Source of the DNA: an uncultured Alphaproteobacteria bacterium
GTDB lineage: Bacteria; Pseudomonadota; Alphaproteobacteria; Rhizobiales; Hyphomicrobiaceae
Length of the DNA: 7,365 nucleotides
Assembly (NCBI GenBank): GCA_937950105.1
Contig: CALFEM010000421.1
Coordinates: 1 to 7,365 of the forward strand
Direction: 5' to 3'
Under the pieces are notes generated by a model. The model had not been told where the DNA came from and searched no databases. It saw only the letters and a program-made list of their open reading frames with translations. The position numbers and the translations under genes are program-made. The stretch's first letter is position 1, and each line of letters begins with the position of its first letter. Positions 1-6,388 of this stretch are shown in pieces.

Positions 1-350
1 TCGCGGGCGATGTCGGAGCCGTCCTCGATGTAGAGGCGGTTGACCTGCTTGCCGGCCGCGCCCGTCTGCTTGGTGACGAGCGTGTTGCCGAACATCTCCT
101 TCGCGTTCTTGATGGCGTCCTCGGCCGAGAACGACACGCGCACGCCGCCCTTGGCGTCCGGCGACAGTTCCTTGAACTTGCCCTTGCCGCGGCCGCCCGC
201 GTGGATCTGGCTCTTCACCACCCACACCGGACCGGGAAGCGCCTTCACCGCCGCCTCGATCTGGTCGGCCGACGTCACCGGCACGCCCTCTGCGACCGGG
301 GCGCCAAAGCCCTTCAACACCTGCTTGGCCTGATACTCGTGGATGTTCAT
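1..350 (-). CDS. sucC: Succinyl-CoA synthetase (ADP/GDP-forming) subunit beta, N-terminal part
   Basis: SucC is the beta subunit of succinyl-CoA synthetase. With SucD it converts succinyl-CoA to succinate in the cytoplasm, coupled to nucleoside triphosphate formation (TCA cycle). The first 116 residues are present and the gene runs off the left edge. The N-terminus [12 protein letters not shown] is the family hallmark, and it opens the ATP-grasp fold. Lys46 and the glycine-rich HAGGRGKG stretch (about residues 50-57) match the nucleotide-binding region. The ATG at 348-350 is chosen because the family starts exactly here; a weak GGA lies 7 nt upstream. It follows mdh on the same strand with a 248-nt gap holding two hairpins, the mdh-sucCD arrangement usual in Rhizobiales. 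Identity is certain from the visible part; completeness cannot be judged. Confidence 0.96.
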   Translation of the reverse strand, partial: MNIHEYQAKQVLKGFGAPVAEGVPVTSADQIEAAVKALPGPVWVVKSQIHAGGRGKGKFKELSPDAKGGVRVSFSAEDAIKNAKEMFGNTLVTKQTGAAGKQVNRLYIEDGSDIAR

Positions 351-509
351 CGCTGTTTCCGCCGTGTCCGGGTTGATGTCGTTAGCCGCGCGCCGAGGTG
401 GCCACGGGCACCATATGCGCTGCCGTCGCGCATTCCCACTCTCGTCACGGACGGGCTTGATCCGTCTATCCAGAGAAACCCGCATACCGTCCGGGTTCCT
501 GGCGCTGGA

Positions 510-530
510 TGGCCGGCTCGAGGCCGGCCA
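510..530. repeat. Inverted repeat in the mdh-sucC gap
   Basis: TGGCCGGC (510-517) pairs with GCCGGCCA (523-530) around a 5-nt centre, giving a perfect 8-bp GC-rich stem. It lies between mdh and sucC, downstream of the larger hairpin at 565-590. No T-run follows on either strand, so it is not a classic terminator. It may be an RNA processing or stability element of an mdh-sucC transcript. Confidence 0.5.
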
Positions 531-564
531 TGATGTCGTGCGTGAGCGAGGGATCTCGAAGGCA

Positions 565-590
565 CGGCGCGCCTGTCGAGAGGCGCGCCG
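565..590 (-). terminator. GC-rich hairpin just after mdh (weak terminator or processing stem)
   Basis: CGGCGCGCC (565-573) and GGCGCGCCG (582-590) form a perfect 9-bp stem with an 8-nt loop, 8 nt beyond the mdh stop codon. In the mdh direction the following bases (TGCCTTCGAG) contain no U-tract. It is therefore more likely to cause partial termination or protect the mdh 3' end than to be a full intrinsic terminator. That would let mdh be expressed above sucC from one promoter. Confidence 0.45.
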
Positions 591-598
591 CCGTCGTA

Positions 599-1588
<990 letters not shown>

Positions 1589-1681
1589 TCAGCGAATCTG
1601 GAATGGGCGGACGCGCACCAAGGGTGGGCGGAGCGCCCTGTGAGACGGGTGGAGGGGGTGCGACAAGGTTGCACTCCCGCC

Positions 1682-1708
1682 GGCCGGTTGGTTAGCCCGA
1701 AACCGGCC
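1682..1708. repeat. Inverted repeat in the mdh/PRC-barrel divergent region
   Basis: GGCCGGTT (1682-1689) and AACCGGCC (1701-1708) form a perfect 8-bp inverted repeat with an 11-nt centre. It sits in the 353-bp region (1565-1917) between the divergent mdh and PRC-barrel genes, about 120 bp upstream of the mdh start. It could be an operator or a hairpin in a long mdh leader. Apart from this and the stress-type promoter at 1818-1842, nothing convincing was recognised in this region, and no clear sigma-70 promoter for mdh could be picked. Confidence 0.35.
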
Positions 1709-1817
1709 CCCGCTCGAGGGAAAGGCCGAGCCGTCGAACGAAAGTCTCGGGGTCTCCATGGGGTTATCTCGGCCCCATTCGCCCCGCTCCGGGCTCGCCC
1801 AAGGCGGCTACTTTCGT

Positions 1818-1842
1818 GGAACCCGCATTGCGCTGCCCCGTT
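1818..1842 (+). promoter_or_regulatory. EcfG-type general stress response promoter
   Basis: GGAAC (1818-1822) is followed after exactly 16 nt by CGTT (1839-1842). This matches the published -35/-10 consensus of EcfG-family sigma factors (SigT, RpoE2, RpoE4 and relatives), which run the general stress response of Alphaproteobacteria. It lies 75 nt upstream of the PRC-barrel start codon and on its strand. Transcription would then start around 1848-1852, leaving a leader of about 65-70 nt. Secreted PRC-barrel proteins are common members of this regulon, which agrees with the call. The match is seen directly; regulation by EcfG is inferred. Confidence 0.75.
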
Positions 1843-1917
1843 ATCAGCGGGACTGCATCACGCAGTGACTCAGCCGAGGGCCGCTGCCCTCGCGTGCGAA
1901 CGCACAAGGAGACCACC

Positions 1918-2382
1918 ATGAAACCGATCAAAACCTCGCTGCTGGCGGGCGCGATTGCGCTTGTCGCGATCCCCGCCCTCGCGCAGACCACCTCGCCCTC
2001 GCCGACTGCGCCCGCCAACGCGCCGGGTTCGGCAGGTTCGCCGGGTTCGACCGTGACTACGGTCGACAAGACCGCGAAAATGCATAGCTCCGATCACTAT
2101 CGCGCCAGTGCGTTGATCGGCTCTAACGTGCTCAACAGCGCCAACGAGGCGATCGGCGACATCAACGACCTGATCGTCGCCAAGGACGGCAAGGTCGATC
2201 GCGTCATCGTCGGCGTCGGTGGCTTCCTCGGTATCGGCGAGAAGAACGTCGCGCTGCCGTTCAACGAGCTGACCTTCGCTCGCGACAACAACAATGCCTC
2301 GGTCGTCATGAGCAAGGTTACGAAGGAAACGCTGCAGGCGATGCCGGAGTGGAAGTCGGCGGACGCTGTGCCGGCGAAGTAA
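1918..2382 (+). CDS. Exported PRC-barrel domain protein
   Basis: A 154-residue protein with an export signal: positive start MKPIK, hydrophobic core (residues 7-19) and an ALA|Q signal peptidase I site after about residue 22. A flexible Pro/Ser/Thr/Gly-rich linker follows (about 23-50), then a PRC-barrel-like domain (about 60-145). The typical features are the IGSNVLNSANEAIGDINDL strand pair, a VDRVIVGVGGFLGIGEKNVALP core and a hydrophobic FNELTF segment. Periplasmic location is inferred. The domain is a small beta-barrel used for protein or RNA contacts; no enzyme activity is expected and the partner is unknown. The ATG at 1918 is chosen over an upstream in-frame codon because AAGGAGA (1906-1912) sits 5 nt before it and a clean signal peptide begins there. 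A stress-type promoter precedes it and a strong hairpin follows. Confidence 0.9.
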   Translation: MKPIKTSLLAGAIALVAIPALAQTTSPSPTAPANAPGSAGSPGSTVTTVDKTAKMHSSDHYRASALIGSNVLNSANEAIGDINDLIVAKDGKVDRVIVGVGGFLGIGEKNVALPFNELTFARDNNNASVVMSKVTKETLQAMPEWKSADAVPAK

Positions 2383-2400
2383 GCCGCATCCTTGAATTGG

Positions 2401-2434
2401 CGAAGGTCCGCGGAATCGCTTCCGCGGGCCTTCG
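2401..2434. terminator. Bidirectional terminator hairpin between PRC-barrel gene and zapE
   Basis: A 15-bp stem (2401-2415 with 2420-2434, one G-T wobble) closes on a TCGC tetraloop. It starts 19 nt after the PRC-barrel stop and 31 nt beyond the zapE stop on the other strand, so it can end both converging transcripts. Neither side has a strong T-run, but the stem is very stable. Its position between converging genes supports a shared terminator. Confidence 0.8.
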
Positions 2435-2464
2435 TCGTGAACGTGGCAATTTTGCTTGGCGCGC

Positions 2465-3583
2465 TCAGAGAGGCGGCGCGTCGGCGACAAGGGCGCGGCG
2501 GCGCTCCACATAGGCTTCGCTGCGCATTTCCGTCAGCCGTGAAGCCGTGCGCGAGAACAGGTCGGCGCCATCGCCGCGCACATAGAGATCGTGAGGCTCC
2601 GCCTCCGCCGACGCAATCAGACAGGTTCCCGTATCGTACAGCGTGTCGACCAGGTTGATGAAGCGCCGTGCATGGTCGCGCCGCGCCGGCGTCAGCACCG
2701 GGATGTCGTCGATGATGACGGTATGGAACTGGTGGGCGATGGCCAGATAGTCCACCGAGCCGAGCGGCTTTTCGCAGAGATCCGAGAAAGCGAAGCGGGC
2801 GACGCCGTTGGCGGCTGCGGGCACCGGCACGCGGCGGCCTTTCACCTCGATCTCCCCCGGCTCCGGTCGGTGGTGGCCGGTCATGCGGTCCCACAGCTCG
2901 TCGAGGGCGGCGTGTGCGCGGGCATCGGCGGGCGTGAAGTACAACGGCTGTCCGTGGATCTTGTCGAGGCGGAAATCCTTGGCCGAGCCGAGCTCCACGA
3001 CCGTCATGTTGTCTTCGATGAGGTCGATGAACGGCAGGAAAAGCTGGCGGTTGAGGCCGTTCTTGTAGAGTTCGTGCGGCGCTGCATTGGACGTCGCGAC
3101 CACCACCACGCCGTTGGCGAACACGGTCTTGAAGAAGCGGCCGAGGATCATGGCGTCGGCGATGTCGGTGACGTGCAGTTCGTCGAAGCACAGCAAGCCG
3201 GGTGAGCCGACCATTTCCACCGCGACGTGCGGAATGGGGTCGCCGTCGTGCTTCTGGCGGGCGATCCCGATGCGGTCGTGCGCTTCCTGCATGAACTCGT
3301 GGAAATGCTGGCGGCGCTTCGGCGCGAACGTCGCCGCCTCGTAGAACATGTCCATCAGCATGGTTTTGCCGCGCCCGACCTTCCCGTGCAGATAGATGCC
3401 CTTCGGCGGCGGCTCGGAGCTGCGCTTGAACATGGACAGCAAGCCGCGCCCGGGCGGGCGCCAGCGCGTCAGCTCGCCGTTGAGCCGGTCGAAGCGCTCA
3501 GCCGCCGCGGTCTGAGCTGCATCAGCCTCGAACTCGCCCTCGGCGACCCTCCGGACGTAGCGATCGGCAATTGTTCCGTTCAT
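2465..3583 (-). CDS. zapE: Cell division protein ZapE (AFG1/LACE1-family AAA+ ATPase)
   Basis: ZapE/AFG1 ATPases bind the Z-ring in E. coli. Their mitochondrial relatives (Afg1/LACE1) help turn over respiratory-complex subunits. From this start the protein has 372 residues, normal for the family. Key motifs: N-terminal helix with a DAAQ...AAAERFDRL pattern (about 21-35), Walker A GKVGRGKT (67-74), HFHEFM (about 93-98), Walker B LLCFDE (130-135), sensor-1 TSN (164-166), and the NGLNR...FLPFIDLI stretch with a candidate arginine finger at about 179. A second ATG at 3611-3613 would add 10 residues (MAGLHLADRC). The shorter start is preferred because family members begin close before the RYVRRV helix and a TAGG lies 3 nt upstream; the choice is not certain. 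It lies upstream of mdh in the same direction, a neighbourhood common in Rhizobiales. Confidence 0.93.
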   Translation of the reverse strand: MNGTIADRYVRRVAEGEFEADAAQTAAAERFDRLNGELTRWRPPGRGLLSMFKRSSEPPPKGIYLHGKVGRGKTMLMDMFYEAATFAPKRRQHFHEFMQEAHDRIGIARQKHDGDPIPHVAVEMVGSPGLLCFDELHVTDIADAMILGRFFKTVFANGVVVVATSNAAPHELYKNGLNRQLFLPFIDLIEDNMTVVELGSAKDFRLDKIHGQPLYFTPADARAHAALDELWDRMTGHHRPEPGEIEVKGRRVPVPAAANGVARFAFSDLCEKPLGSVDYLAIAHQFHTVIIDDIPVLTPARRDHARRFINLVDTLYDTGTCLIASAEAEPHDLYVRGDGADLFSRTASRLTEMRSEAYVERRRALVADAPPL

Positions 3584-3675
3584 GCACCTATCTGCCAAAT
3601 GCAAGCCTGCCATGTCCTCTTAGCATCGCCGGGGGCTCGAGCGCTCCGTAGCGAAAGTCGTGGCACGCTCTCCGC

Positions 3676-3690
3676 GCCCGGAAACCGGGC
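3676..3690. repeat. Short GC hairpin upstream of zapE
   Basis: GCCCGG (3676-3681) and CCGGGC (3685-3690) form a perfect 6-bp stem with an AAA loop, about 95 nt upstream of the zapE start. If zapE is transcribed from around 3700, this hairpin would be near the 5' end of its leader. No function is known. Confidence 0.3.
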
Positions 3691-3698
3691 CTGGCCGC

Positions 3699-3712
3699 TT
3701 CGCACATGCGAA
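3699..3712. promoter_or_regulatory. Operator-like palindrome in the zapE/GNAT divergent region
   Basis: TTCGCA-CA-TGCGAA is a perfect 6-bp inverted repeat with a 2-nt centre. It lies directly beside the candidate zapE -10 element, where a repressor would block transcription start. The shape suits a dimeric regulator, but no specific family can be named from the sequence. Confidence 0.35.
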
Positions 3713-3743
3713 ATGATACCCCCGCCAGCACCCGGCCGGACAA
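3713..3743 (-). promoter_or_regulatory. Candidate sigma-70 promoter for zapE
   Basis: On the minus strand, TTGTCC (3743-3738) and TATCAT (3718-3713) resemble -35 and -10 boxes. The 19-nt spacer is longer than ideal. The start point would fall around 3705, inside the TTCGCACATGCGAA palindrome, leaving a leader of about 120 nt before zapE. This is a pattern match only. Confidence 0.3.
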
Positions 3744-3815
3744 TATGGCAGTGCAGCAACACGACGCAGGAGACCTAGACAAATCATTGACCTGTTATCA
3801 ACTTGTGCCATGGGA

Positions 3816-3920
3816 TGGTCGTATTGTGCACCGCACATACGGCCACGTGCGGAAGGGACCCCTCGGGGGAACCGGACCGCAGCCGTGAAGGTACCGTCCC
3901 GAGCGAGAGGACGGACCTTC
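3816..3920 (+). ncRNA. Structured 5' leader of the GNAT gene (candidate cis-regulatory RNA)
   Basis: Three stem-loops follow one another. Stem 1: 3816-3829 with 3833-3845, 13 pairs including one G-U, a single bulged U at 3825 and an ACC loop. Stem 2: UGCGG 3848-3852 with CCGCA 3877-3881, enclosing a small CCCC/GGGG hairpin (3859-3862 with 3866-3869). Stem 3: 3887-3899 with 3909-3920, 12 pairs with a single bulged A at 3893 and a 9-nt loop. Stem 3 ends 13 nt before the Shine-Dalgarno of the acetyltransferase. Almost every base from 3816 to 3920 falls in one of these elements. A TTGACC at 3787-3792 could be a -35 box, though the -10 is poor. It does not match a riboswitch class I recognise. The same segment could also be a separate small RNA. 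Confidence 0.45.
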
Positions 3921-3946
3921 TCCAACGCGAACCAGAGAGGTTCATC

Positions 3947-4531
3947 ATGAGCGAGCACCGTATCTGGGGGGGATCCATCCGGAAACTCTGGCCGACAGAG
4001 AGCGACCGGTTCCGGGACCACCTGCTGCGACTCGACAAGGACGCCCGCCGCATGCGCTTCGCGCACGGCGTGTCCGATTCCTTCATCGCCGACTATGCCA
4101 GGCGCATGACCGAGATGGGCTCGATCGTGTTCGGCTACTTCGTCGATGGCGAGATGCATGGCGCCGCCGAGCTGAGAAAGCTGGGCGACACCTGGGGCCG
4201 CGAGGCCGAGGCCGCCTTCTCGGTCGAGAAGGCCTTCCAGGAAAAGGGCATCGGCACGGAGCTGATGGGGCGGGTGATCCGCTCGGCGCGCAATCGCGGC
4301 GTCCACCTGCTCTATATGAGCTGCCTGTCCGAGAACGGGAAAATGCAGGCGGTCGCGCGCAAGCACCACGCTGACCTGCGTTTCGAATACGGCGAGGTGA
4401 TCGGCGAGATCATCCCGGAGGATCCGAACTACTTCTCGATCCTCGCCGAGGCCGTCGAGGACCGGGTCGGCTACATGATGGCTGTGCTCGACATCCAGGC
4501 CCGCATGGCCTCACCGAAGGCAGCCGCCTGA
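3947..4531 (+). CDS. GNAT-family N-acetyltransferase
   Basis: A 194-residue acetyl-CoA-dependent acyltransferase of the GNAT superfamily, presumably cytoplasmic; the substrate cannot be told. The acetyl-CoA loop is visible as QEKGIG (residues 98-103), matching the Q/RxxGxG/A motif A. It follows the beta-strand AEAAFSVEKAF and precedes the helix TELMGRVIRSARNRG. A further strand/helix unit follows (HLLYMSCLSENGKMQAVARK, about 120-139, then HADLRFEYGEV). The N-terminal RFRDHLLRLDKDARRMRF segment is typical of a group of alphaproteobacterial GNATs. The C-terminal 35 residues form a helical tail (EAVEDRVGYMMAVLDIQ). The ATG at 3947 is chosen because AGAGAGG (3934-3940) lies 6 nt before it and the fold starts there. 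The upstream in-frame extension runs through the hairpin leader and is not protein-like. The gene stands alone and ends at a strong terminator. Confidence 0.88.
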   Translation: MSEHRIWGGSIRKLWPTESDRFRDHLLRLDKDARRMRFAHGVSDSFIADYARRMTEMGSIVFGYFVDGEMHGAAELRKLGDTWGREAEAAFSVEKAFQEKGIGTELMGRVIRSARNRGVHLLYMSCLSENGKMQAVARKHHADLRFEYGEVIGEIIPEDPNYFSILAEAVEDRVGYMMAVLDIQARMASPKAAA

Positions 4532-4560
4532 CGCGCCGACCTGGCGCATCGTCGCATTGG

Positions 4561-4593
4561 GAAGCGGGCGGCACCGTGTGTGCCGCCCGCTTC
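4561..4593 (+). terminator. Terminator hairpin after the GNAT gene
   Basis: GAAGCGGGCGGCA (4561-4573) pairs perfectly with TGCCGCCCGCTTC (4581-4593), a 13-bp stem with a 7-nt loop closed further by a C-G pair. It begins 29 nt after the GNAT stop codon. The downstream side has little T, so termination would depend on stem strength. Its place between converging genes supports the call. Confidence 0.75.
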
Positions 4594-4685
4594 TGCGTCT
4601 GACGGCCGACGCACGTCCGTCGATGCGACGACCTGTTCGGTGCAACACGACGCATGGCGGCACACACCGCGCACGAGGTTCCACC

Positions 4686-4727
4686 AAAAGACAGCGGGCG
4701 GCCCCATACAGGACCGCCCGCTGTCTT
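4686..4727 (-). terminator. Intrinsic terminator of the LMW phosphatase-like gene
   Basis: AAGACAGCGGGCGG (4688-4701) pairs perfectly with CCGCCCGCTGTCTT (4714-4727), a 14-bp stem around a 12-nt loop. On the minus strand the stem runs into TTTT (4689-4686), the usual U-tract. It lies about 65 nt beyond the phosphatase stop codon and faces the GNAT terminator at 4561-4593. Both stems share a GCGGGCGG core. Confidence 0.82.
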
Positions 4728-4792
4728 GTCTCCATCGCCGGGTCCCAAGAAGCGCCTCGCGTGATCGCGGGCGCTACCCGGGCATCGCCGCG

Positions 4793-5293
4793 TCAGGTGC
4801 CCCAGCGGCGCATCACCGCGTGGCGATTGTCGTTCGCCAGCAGATAAGGCACCACGTCCTGGCGCTGCCGCTCCTCGGCGAGGAATTCCTCGACGCGCTT
4901 CTCGATCAGATCGAGGACGACTCGGAAGGTGTCGGCGCGCTCGCTCGCCGTGCAGGTGCCGAGCGTCGGATCGGGCAACGCCCAATGCAGCAGACGCGGA
5001 GCCCCCGGCCAGGCCGGCAGCGCCTCCCACGAAACATCCTCGCATACCGTCAGCACCACATCGAAACGCGGGGCCTTGGCACCGAGAAAACCATCCCAGC
5101 CCTGCGGCTGACGATCGTAGTCGATGTCATAGCCGCGCTCGCGCAATGCGAGCACCGTATAGGCGTTGATCTGCGATTCCGGATGCGAGCCCGCGCTAAA
5201 GGCGCGCCAGCGAGCATTTGCAGCATTGATGCAGGTCTCGACCATGATCGACCGTGCTGCATTTGCCTTGCAGAGCACAAGGATGTTTCGCAT
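4793..5293 (-). CDS. Low-molecular-weight protein-tyrosine phosphatase / ArsC-like protein
   Basis: A 166-residue member of the LMW-PTPase/arsenate reductase family (cytoplasmic). The phosphate-binding loop is at the N-terminus: MRNILVLCKANAARSIM, with CX5R as Cys8-Arg14 and Ser15. The DP general-acid motif is Asp108-Pro109 (ALPDP), and the core FDVVLTVCEDV...PAWPGAPRLLHW resembles ArsC-type members. Two things differ from textbook arsenate reductases: the loop reads CKANAAR rather than CTGNSAR, and the cysteine usual in the EACPVW-like segment is Leu92, though Cys84 is kept. The true activity (arsenate, phosphotyrosine or another phosphate ester) is open. No ars genes are near. The ATG at 5291-5293 is chosen because the family starts here and GGA lies 7 nt upstream. 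The ATG at 5303-5305 would add MDNQ but has AGGA directly against it. The open frame further upstream is not family-like. Confidence 0.85.
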   Translation of the reverse strand: MRNILVLCKANAARSIMVETCINAANARWRAFSAGSHPESQINAYTVLALRERGYDIDYDRQPQGWDGFLGAKAPRFDVVLTVCEDVSWEALPAWPGAPRLLHWALPDPTLGTCTASERADTFRVVLDLIEKRVEEFLAEERQRQDVVPYLLANDNRHAVMRRWGT

Positions 5294-5404
5294 CTGGTTG
5301 TCCATTCCTGATTGCCGTTGGCGTTTCGGGCCCTGTCCGGCGCCCGTCCTCCAATCGCCACGCACAACTCCTATCTCCCGGCGCACGATTAGCCTGTTCC
5401 TCGT

Positions 5405-5418
5405 GTCACAGGTGTGAC
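5405..5418. promoter_or_regulatory. Operator-like inverted repeat upstream of the LMW phosphatase gene
   Basis: GTCACA-GG-TGTGAC is a perfect 6-bp inverted repeat with a 2-nt centre, 112 nt upstream of the phosphatase start. Its half-sites point the opposite way from a Crp/Fnr site (TGTGA-N6-TCACA), so that family is not implied. A regulator binding site is possible but unproven. Confidence 0.3.
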
Positions 5419-5924
5419 GACTTCGGGGCAGCCACATCATTTTCGTGCGGCTGCACCTGTTACCCCCGCGAGCAGGAGGCGACCTCCGTGTTGCCCTCCC
5501 GCACGGCCGATGCCACGAAGCCACGACATCGCTAATCCGATTATCTTGGGCCACGAACCCATTCGCTTGCGACGCGCTCCGTGCGGCTTCGAGGCATGTA
5601 GAGCGAGCGAGCGCGAATGCAATGTCGCTCTGACATCGGCTGCACGCCGAGACATCGACGTCGCGATACGCGCGGTCGACGCCACCTGCTGCTCGTGTCC
5701 GTGCTGCAGCTGCCGGTGTCGGTGGACACCCGCGCATCGCAGCGTGGAGGCGACGCACTCGCACGCGAGGCGTGTCGACATGCAAACCGCAATTGCACGA
5801 ACTCTTGGTCGCGATGCATTTGCCGCGAATGAGAAACGTATCGCTCTCCCTTCACGCATGCCGCGAGTTTGAAAAATGCGTTCGTATTTCTTTGCGAAGC
5901 GAAGCACGCGACATCTCACGCGCT

Positions 5925-5936
5925 GATGAATTCATC
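5925..5936. repeat. 12-bp perfect palindrome upstream of the histone-like gene
   Basis: GATGAATTCATC is a perfect palindrome, about 190 nt upstream of the histone-like start codon and at the border of the AT-rich segment. It could be a regulator half-site pair, but no known operator is matched. Confidence 0.25.
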
Positions 5937-6084
5937 GACCGAAGTTCCTCGCGAAGGTCCATCGATATAGAAAGTCGCCAAAAACGATGCGAATGCGCAA
6001 CACTCATGGCGCGTGTGGGGAAAAAATCGCGACGAACAACAAATTGGGTGTCAACAAAATCAACGAACTTGCTCATGATTTTTT

Positions 6085-6104
6085 TGTTCGAGCTGATTCG
6101 AACA
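6085..6104 (+). repeat. Hairpin just before the histone-like ribosome binding site
   Basis: TGTTCGA (6085-6091) and TCGAACA (6098-6104) form a 7-bp stem with a 6-nt loop. It follows a run of eight T (6078-6085 region) and ends 6 nt before the AGGGAG Shine-Dalgarno. It could be an operator near the promoter or an mRNA stem affecting translation. Confidence 0.35.
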
Positions 6105-6123
6105 TCCAGAGGGAGAGAGAACT

Positions 6124-6315
6124 ATGGCTAAGACTGCTGTGAAGAAGACCGCCGCGAAGAAGCCTGCTGCTGCTGCTGCGAAGAAGAAGGCTCCGGCGCG
6201 CAAGGCCGCTGCCGCGAAGAAGCCGGCGGTGCGCAAGGCCGCTGCCGCGAAGAAGCCGGCCGCGAAGAAGCCCGCTGCCAAGAAGGCTCCGGCTCGCAAG
6301 AAGACCGCGGCCTGA
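6124..6315 (+). CDS. Lys/Ala-rich histone H1-like DNA-binding protein
   Basis: A 63-residue, strongly basic low-complexity protein with 20 Lys, 3 Arg, 28 Ala and 6 Pro, and no acidic, aromatic or cysteine residues. It is built from AAKKPA/KKAPARK-type units, including a nearly exact tandem 11-residue repeat (RKAAAAKKPAV/A, about residues 26-47). Such proteins resemble the C-terminal tail of eukaryotic H1 and the bacterial Hc1/Hc2 and AlgP-like proteins. They are thought to bind and compact DNA in the nucleoid, or nucleic acids generally. The ATG at 6124 follows AGGGAGAGAG (6110-6119), an excellent ribosome binding site. It has its own strong terminator and a long AT-rich upstream region, so it is a single-gene unit. 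Function is inferred from composition only. Confidence 0.82.
   Translation: MAKTAVKKTAAKKPAAAAAKKKAPARKAAAAKKPAVRKAAAAKKPAAKKPAAKKAPARKKTAA
6198..6260 (+). repeat. Tandem 33-bp repeat inside the histone-like gene
   Basis: A 30-nt stretch at 6198-6227 recurs without a mismatch at 6231-6260, so the period is 33 nt (11 codons). It begins GCGCAAGGCC and ends GAAGAAGCCGGC. Exact identity even at third codon positions suggests a recent duplication or slippage event. The repeat number probably varies between strains. Confidence 0.85.
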
Positions 6316-6388
6316 GGCTGAGCTGGCCAGCGCGCCCCCGGCTGGGCACCGCGGGGCGTAACGGCTAGCTTCTCACCACCCGTTTCCA

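Larger units (their letters stand above)
5294..6123. other. Long divergent intergenic region without a convincing gene
   Basis: This stretch separates the phosphatase-like gene (minus) from the histone-like gene (plus) and should hold both promoters. Open frames exist on both strands (for example 5414-5872 plus and 5437-5919 minus), but their products are Arg/Cys/Ser-rich, resemble no family and lack good ribosome binding sites. No tRNA or recognised RNA was found. Composition changes along it: the left part is GC-rich like the rest, while the last 250 nt are much richer in A+T (22 of 60 bases are G or C at 6031-6090). It contains the inverted repeats listed separately. It may be a long regulatory region, an untranslated leader or a decayed gene. 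Confidence 0.6.

Noticed and set aside
3803..3946. Upstream in-frame extension of the GNAT protein by 48 residues
   Set aside because: It would start at TTG without a good ribosome binding site and read through the three hairpins. The residues do not resemble a GNAT fold, while the ATG at 3947 has AGAGAGG at good spacing.
4793..5293. Arsenic resistance locus
   Set aside because: No arsR, arsB/acr3 or arsH is visible nearby, and the protein lacks a key cysteine of arsenate reductases.
5401..5420. Crp/Fnr site upstream of the phosphatase-like gene
   Set aside because: The TGTGA and TCACA half-sites occur in the reverse order and with a 2-nt centre, not as TGTGA-N6-TCACA.
5294..5785. N-terminal extension of the phosphatase-like protein to 330 residues
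   Set aside because: The added part is Arg/Ser/Cys-rich without a known domain. The family begins right before the CX5R loop, and a suitable start with ribosome binding site lies there.
5414..5919. Open frames of 152 (plus) and 160 (minus) codons in the divergent region
   Set aside because: They overlap each other on opposite strands, have biased Arg/Cys/Ser compositions, show no domain and have no convincing ribosome binding site.
6064..6088. A possible EcfG promoter (CGAAC-N16-TGTT) before the histone-like gene
   Set aside because: Spacing fits, but both boxes carry a mismatch at important positions, so it is weaker than chance-level evidence would need in an AT-rich stretch.
6198..6260. 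CRISPR-like or mobile repeat
   Set aside because: The 33-bp repeat is in frame inside the histone-like gene, adjacent without true spacers, and encodes an 11-residue protein repeat.
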